Of a stretch of DNA of 8,896 nucleotides, positions 5,772 to 8,896 are shown piece by piece. How positions within the stretch are numbered: position 1 is the stretch's first letter; every line of letters starts with the position of its first letter. The DNA comes from Candidatus Methylomirabilota bacterium (GTDB lineage Bacteria > Methylomirabilota > Methylomirabilia > Methylomirabilales > JACPAU01). The notes under the pieces are model-generated. The model was not told where the DNA came from, made no database searches, and worked only from the letters and a program-made list of their open reading frames with translations. The DNA is taken from the NCBI GenBank assembly GCA_023249205.1, contig JAHFDC010000019.1, positions 1 through 8,896 of the forward strand, in the 5' to 3' direction. A program made the translations under genes and the position numbers.

Positions 5772-6263
5772 TCACCGGTAGTTGGTGAACTGGAGCTCGA
5801 TGCCGAGGTCCTGCTCCCTGAGCGCCTGGATGATGGCCTGGAGATCGTCCTTGCTCTTCCCGGAGACCCGGACTTCGTCCTCCCGGATCTGGGCCTGCAC
5901 CTTCAGTCCGCTCGCCTTGATGCGCTTCACGATTTCCCGGGCCTTCTCCACCGGAATCCCCTGCTGGATCCCGACCTGCTGGCGGACCGTCCCCCCTGCG
6001 GCCCCCTCGACCTTCCCGTAACTGAGCGCCTTCAGCGGGACCTTCCGCTTCACCAGCTTCCCTTCCAGCAGCTCCGTGAGGGACCGCAGCCTGTACTCGT
6101 CGTCGGCCTGCAGGAGCATCGCCGCCTCCTCGCGCCGGATGCTGCAGCGGGTCCCCTTGAAGTCGAAGCGTTGGGCGACCTCTCGCATCGCCTGCTGGAT
6201 CGCGTTGTCGCACTCGCTCATCTCCACCCGGCACACGATGTCGAAGGACGACTCATTGGCCAT
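5772..6263 (-). CDS. yajQ: YajQ family nucleotide-binding protein (UPF0234)
   Basis: This 163-aa protein has the family's normal length and its characteristic stretches: SSFDIVCRV near the N-terminus, REVAQRFDFKGT (about 27-38), the KLVKRKVPL region, KIVKRIK-like EIVKRIKASGLKVQAQI (about 109-125) and VRVSGKSKDDLQAIIQ. YajQ proteins are small two-domain cytosolic proteins; a Xanthomonas member has been reported to bind cyclic di-GMP and act with a transcription factor, and other members bind nucleotides or nucleic acid. The start at 6263 is chosen because GGAGG lies 5 nt upstream and the sequence begins like the family; the frame stays open upstream to 6392 without homology. It is followed at 16 bp by the histidine kinase. 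Its closeness to a diguanylate cyclase makes a c-di-GMP effector role attractive, but the sequence alone does not prove binding. Confidence 0.95.
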   Translation of the reverse strand: MANESSFDIVCRVEMSECDNAIQQAMREVAQRFDFKGTRCSIRREEAAMLLQADDEYRLRSLTELLEGKLVKRKVPLKALSYGKVEGAAGGTVRQQVGIQQGIPVEKAREIVKRIKASGLKVQAQIREDEVRVSGKSKDDLQAIIQALREQDLGIELQFTNYR

Positions 6264-6268
6264 CCTCG

Positions 6269-6273
6269 CCTCC
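6269..6273 (-). promoter_or_regulatory. Ribosome-binding site of yajQ
   Basis: The minus strand reads GGAGG, then CGAGG, then ATG. This strong site with 5-nt spacing fixes the yajQ start at 6263. Confidence 0.75.
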
Positions 6274-6280
6274 ACGCAAA

Positions 6281-6298
6281 CCGGGGAGAAGGCCCCGG
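6281..6298. repeat. GC hairpin just upstream of the yajQ ribosome-binding site
   Basis: CCGGGG at 6281-6286 pairs with CCCCGG at 6293-6298 around a 6-nt loop. On the yajQ transcript it would end 7 nt before the GGAGG, close enough to affect ribosome access. There is no T run. In such GC-rich sequence a 6-bp stem can arise by chance, so a regulatory role is uncertain. Confidence 0.25.
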
Positions 6299-6382
6299 AA
6301 GACCAGGTCGTCGCCTCCTCCCCGGACGCGGCCCTACCCGCCTCGGCCAACGCCTCTGCAGTGCGCGCGAGGGATGGGTGGC

Positions 6383-6411
6383 AGTGTTCCATACTCGGCG
6401 GCCTTCGTCAA
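6383..6411 (-). promoter_or_regulatory. Candidate promoter of yajQ and the histidine kinase
   Basis: The minus strand has TTGACG (6411-6406, 5/6 to the -35 consensus) and AACACT (6388-6383, 3/6 to the -10 consensus), separated by exactly 17 bp. It starts 11 bp past the lolA stop codon and would give a leader of about 110 nt before yajQ. The 158-bp lolA-yajQ gap, long for this tightly packed window, supports a separate transcription unit. The -10 match is weak. Confidence 0.35.
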
Positions 6412-6421
6412 GCGGACCCGC

Positions 6422-7072
6422 CTACGGCGCAGGAGGACGGATCACCTCCGTCCCCGGAGGCGGGCTGAACGCGAAGAGGGAATCCGGGAGACTGGGATTC
6501 TCCCGGAGGGCGCTGAACTCCAGAACCATCGTGTTCTCCAGGGCGTCCACCACGGTCAGGCGGTCCACCACGCCCGTCCGGCGGTGGACCCGGAGGATGA
6601 GGCGGTGGACCGCAGGATCGGGGTTCTTCGGGGTCAGACTCACGAAGAGGGCATCCCCCGCTGGATCTTCCAGGACCGAGGCGACGGCGAAGGCGGCGCC
6701 AAGGGTGGCCATGCCGGAGAGGAAGTGCAGGGACGGGGAGGCCTGGAGGGCAGGGCCGACCGGCTGCCGGACCGCCTGCTTCTCCAGGGGGGAGTAGCTC
6801 CAGAGGGTCGCCCCGTCCGTGACCAGCAGCCTGGGCTCGGGAGACTCCTGCTCCCAGCGCATCATCGTCGGCCGCTTCAGGAAGAACTTGCCGGTCGCCC
6901 GCTCCGTCTGGCTGGTGAGCTTCAGGGTGGCGGTCTGGAGGTAGCGCCCCTCGAGGCTGCTGAGCGCCCGGTACCGGGCCTCGATCCGACCCACCACATC
7001 CGTCCCCTCCGGGCGGGCGGCCGCCGGCAGGAGGAGGCCGGCGGCCACGAGCATGGTGACGGCGGTGCGCAT
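6422..7072 (-). CDS. lolA: LolA-type outer-membrane lipoprotein carrier protein
   Basis: This 216-aa protein starts with a Sec signal peptide (basic start MRTA, hydrophobic MLVAAGLLLPAAA, likely cleavage near residue 19-20), so it acts in the periplasm. It shows the LolA pattern: an N-terminal helix, GKFFLKRPTMMRW (61-73), LLVTDGATLWSYSP (82-95), a variable middle, LILRVHRRTGVVDRL (158-172), VVDALENTMVLEF (174-186), and the closing FAFSPPPGTEVI (200-211). LolA carries lipoproteins from the LolCDE transporter to the outer membrane, so the cell should be diderm. The ATG at 7072 is 8 bp after the ftsK stop; the Shine-Dalgarno AGGAG overlaps that stop codon, so translation is probably coupled to ftsK. 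The longer open frame upstream (to 7771) only shadows ftsK. Specificity toward canonical lipoproteins, as opposed to a specialised LolA paralogue, cannot be judged from sequence. Confidence 0.92.
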   Translation of the reverse strand: MRTAVTMLVAAGLLLPAAARPEGTDVVGRIEARYRALSSLEGRYLQTATLKLTSQTERATGKFFLKRPTMMRWEQESPEPRLLVTDGATLWSYSPLEKQAVRQPVGPALQASPSLHFLSGMATLGAAFAVASVLEDPAGDALFVSLTPKNPDPAVHRLILRVHRRTGVVDRLTVVDALENTMVLEFSALRENPSLPDSLFAFSPPPGTEVIRPPAP

Positions 7073-7076
7073 CTGG

Positions 7077-7081
7077 CTCCT
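7077..7081 (-). promoter_or_regulatory. Ribosome-binding site of lolA overlapping the ftsK stop
   Basis: The minus strand reads TGAGGAG, then CCAG, then ATG. The AGGAG begins inside the ftsK TGA stop codon (7083-7081), which fixes the lolA start and suggests that ribosomes ending ftsK feed lolA translation. Confidence 0.7.
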
Positions 7082-8896
7082 CAGGGCTCCACCGGCTTCA
7101 CCAGGACTTCCCGGGGTCGGGGGCCGTCCATCGGCGAGACGATCCCGTCCCGCTCCATCTGGTCCAGGAGACGGGCGGCGCGGTTGAAGCCGACCCGCAG
7201 CCGCCGCTGGAGCATGGAGATGCTCGCCTGGTGGGTCTGGATGACCAGATCCTTCGCCTGCCCGTACAGGGGGTCGTCCGGCGGCGGCGGCCCCTCCCGC
7301 TCCCCCTCCGGCCCGGCCTGCGGGAGGGGAGCGGTGGCCGGATGCTCGAACCGGCTCAGGAACTTCACCACCCGGCGGAGCTCCATCTCGGAGACGAAGC
7401 ACCCGTGGATCCGGACCGGCTTCGAGGAGGCGGGGGGGAGGAAGAGCATGTCGCCGCTCCCCAGGAGCTGCTCCGCCCCGTTCGCGTCCAGGATCGTACG
7501 GGAATCCACCTTGGAGGAGACCTGGAAGGAGAGGCGGGCCGGGAAGTTGGCCTTGATGAGGCCGGTGATCACGTCCACGGAGGGGCGCTGGGTCGCGACG
7601 ATCAGGTGGATCCCGACCGCCCGGGCCATCTGGGCCAGCCGGGCCACGGCGTTCTCCACCTCGTGCGCCGCCACCAGCATCAGGTCGGCCAGCTCGTCCA
7701 CAACCACCACCAGGTACGGGAGCGGGAGGGGGGCCTGCTCCCTCTCCGGGGCGGGGCCGGTCGCCACCCATTGGTTGTAGGCGGCCAGGTTGCGGACCCC
7801 GGCCTCGGCGAAGAGCCGGTAGCGGCGCTCCATCTCCGCGATCACCGCCTGGAGTTTCTTTGCGGCCTCCCGCGGCTCTACCACGACGCGGTCCAGGAGG
7901 TGCGGGATGCCGTTGAAGACGGACAGTTCGACCCGCTTCGGGTCAATGAGGAGGAACTGCACGTCGGTGGGGGGGGTCCGGTAGAGGATGCTCAGGATGA
8001 GGCCGTTCAGGCACACGCTCTTCCCCGACCCGGTGGCGCCGGCAATGAGCAGGTGCGGCATCTGGGTGAGATCGGCCACCATGGGACCGCCGGCGATGTC
8101 CCTCCCCAGGGCCAGCGGGAGCGGGGATCCGAGGGCGGCGAACTCCGCCGTGGCCAGGATCTCCCGGAGCGAGACTTTGGCCCGGTCCTGGTTGGGGATC
8201 TCCACCCCCACCACCGCCTTCCCGGGGATCGGGGCCACCACCCGAACGCTCATCGCCCTGAGCGCCAGGGCAAGGTCGTCGGCCAGACTCACGATCCGGT
8301 TGATCTTGATCCCCGGCCCCGGCTCTACCTCGTAGCGGGTGATGACCGGCCCCGGGCTCACGTCGGCAACGCGCGTCTCCACGCCGAAGTCGCGGAGCGT
8401 CTTGACCAGGATCTCCGCGTTCTGCCGGTGCTCCTCCGCGCTGGGGCCGGCCGCGACCGGCTCGGGGGGATCCAAGAGGGAGAGGGGGGGCGGCGCGTAG
8501 CCCGCCTCCGGGGCGAGGCCCGGCAGGATCTCCTGCGGGGAGTCGTGGCCTCGCGGGATCGGCAGGGGGCTCGTCGGCTCTGGTGCGGCGACCGCCTGCG
8601 CCGGCAGGGAGATCGACTCGGCGGGGGCGGGGGGCGGGGGCATCTCTACTGCCGGCTCGCGGCTCCGATCCACGGGCGGGGCGGCCCGGGCCAGCCCGAA
8701 AAGCGCCCGGACCCCGCGGCCCGCGAAACCGACGGCATCCGCCAGGGCCAGCGACAGGGCCACCAGTGAGAGGCGGGTGCAGAGGACGGCCGCCAGCAGG
8801 AGGGCGGTCCCCACGACCAGGATGAGGCCGAGGCGGCCCAGGGCCGGCTGGAGGAAGCGGAGCAGCTCCCCTCCCAGCAGACCCCCCAGCGGCTCT
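7081..8896 (-). CDS. ftsK: DNA translocase FtsK/SpoIIIE family, 5' end outside the window
   Basis: The frame is open to the right edge, giving 604 visible residues; the N-terminus is missing, probably 130-170 residues judging by the family's usual 730-800. The first visible residues form the end of the membrane region (hydrophobic stretches at about 16-60), followed by a Pro-rich linker to about 145. The alpha-beta region then leads into the motor: Walker A GATGSGKS at about 286-293 (8017-8040) and Walker B VVVVDELADLM at about 396-406. A C-terminal winged-helix gamma domain (about the last 65 residues, with SMLQRRLRVGFNRAARLLDQ) recognises oriented chromosomal sequences in this family. FtsK is a hexameric septal motor that pumps chromosome-dimer and terminus DNA and activates XerCD. 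A GTG at 8814 could pass for a start, but it would cut through the membrane region, so the gene is treated as partial. It is followed 8 bp later by lolA. Confidence 0.96.
   Translation of the reverse strand, partial: EPLGGLLGGELLRFLQPALGRLGLILVVGTALLLAAVLCTRLSLVALSLALADAVGFAGRGVRALFGLARAAPPVDRSREPAVEMPPPPAPAESISLPAQAVAAPEPTSPLPIPRGHDSPQEILPGLAPEAGYAPPPLSLLDPPEPVAAGPSAEEHRQNAEILVKTLRDFGVETRVADVSPGPVITRYEVEPGPGIKINRIVSLADDLALALRAMSVRVVAPIPGKAVVGVEIPNQDRAKVSLREILATAEFAALGSPLPLALGRDIAGGPMVADLTQMPHLLIAGATGSGKSVCLNGLILSILYRTPPTDVQFLLIDPKRVELSVFNGIPHLLDRVVVEPREAAKKLQAVIAEMERRYRLFAEAGVRNLAAYNQWVATGPAPEREQAPLPLPYLVVVVDELADLMLVAAHEVENAVARLAQMARAVGIHLIVATQRPSVDVITGLIKANFPARLSFQVSSKVDSRTILDANGAEQLLGSGDMLFLPPASSKPVRIHGCFVSEMELRRVVKFLSRFEHPATAPLPQAGPEGEREGPPPPDDPLYGQAKDLVIQTHQASISMLQRRLRVGFNRAARLLDQMERDGIVSPMDGPRPREVLVKPVEP

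Noticed and set aside
6264..6392. Extended yajQ start at 6392
   Set aside because: The extra 43 residues do not resemble the family, and the start at 6263 has a strong GGAGG site.
4839..6797. Plus-strand 652-codon frame opposite the kinase, yajQ and part of lolA
   Set aside because: Spans three real minus-strand genes and their gaps, with no family resemblance and no credible ribosome-binding site.
7073..7771. Extended lolA frame starting at 7771
   Set aside because: The extension is out-of-frame shadow of ftsK; the real start at 7072 has a signal peptide and a good ribosome-binding site.
7231..8769. Plus-strand 512-codon frame opposite ftsK
   Set aside because: Antisense to the conserved FtsK motor; Arg/His/Gly-rich and motif-free.
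1..8896. tRNA, rRNA, CRISPR array, transposase or phage genes
   Set aside because: None seen on either strand; no regularly spaced repeats, and coding space is filled by the eight genes described.

Overview
The window reads as chromosome from a very GC-rich (by eye close to 70%), diderm, Gram-negative-type bacterium. All eight genes lie on the minus strand, so transcription runs from high to low coordinates. LolA implies an outer membrane, and FtsK, PgpA and CinA are core bacterial genes. No rRNA or other taxonomic marker is present. Base composition and gene mix would fit an uncultured lineage such as Rokubacteria/NC10 or a deltaproteobacterium-like group, but this is only a guess.

Layout in transcription order: (1) the C-terminal part of the FtsK/SpoIIIE DNA translocase, cut by the right window edge (7081-8896). 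(2) A LolA-type lipoprotein carrier 8 bp downstream (6422-7072). (3) After a 158-bp gap with a candidate promoter, YajQ (5772-6263), then a soluble sensor histidine kinase 16 bp further on (4799-5755). (4) After a likely terminator and a new promoter, a stand-alone receiver protein (4273-4686). (5) After a 243-bp leader, a REC-GAF-GAF-GGDEF diguanylate cyclase (2068-4029). (6) After a 146-bp block with 19-bp terminal inverted repeats (1915-2060), pgpA (1377-1865) and cinA (121-1380), which overlap by 4 bp. (7) A 120-bp tail with a strong hairpin; the next gene is outside the window.

The centre of the window looks like a compact signalling module. A cytosolic histidine kinase and a single-domain receiver sit between YajQ, a family with a reported c-di-GMP-binding member, and a receiver-controlled diguanylate cyclase with an intact active site and product-inhibition site. 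Phosphorelay, c-di-GMP synthesis and a candidate c-di-GMP effector would thus lie within 4.2 kb, flanked by envelope and chromosome-segregation genes (ftsK, lolA) on one side and phospholipid and NAD-salvage genes (pgpA, cinA) on the other. The functional link is inference from gene order and domains. The most structurally unexplained stretch is the inverted-repeat block between the cyclase and pgpA, which looks like either a miniature transposable element or a folded RNA.
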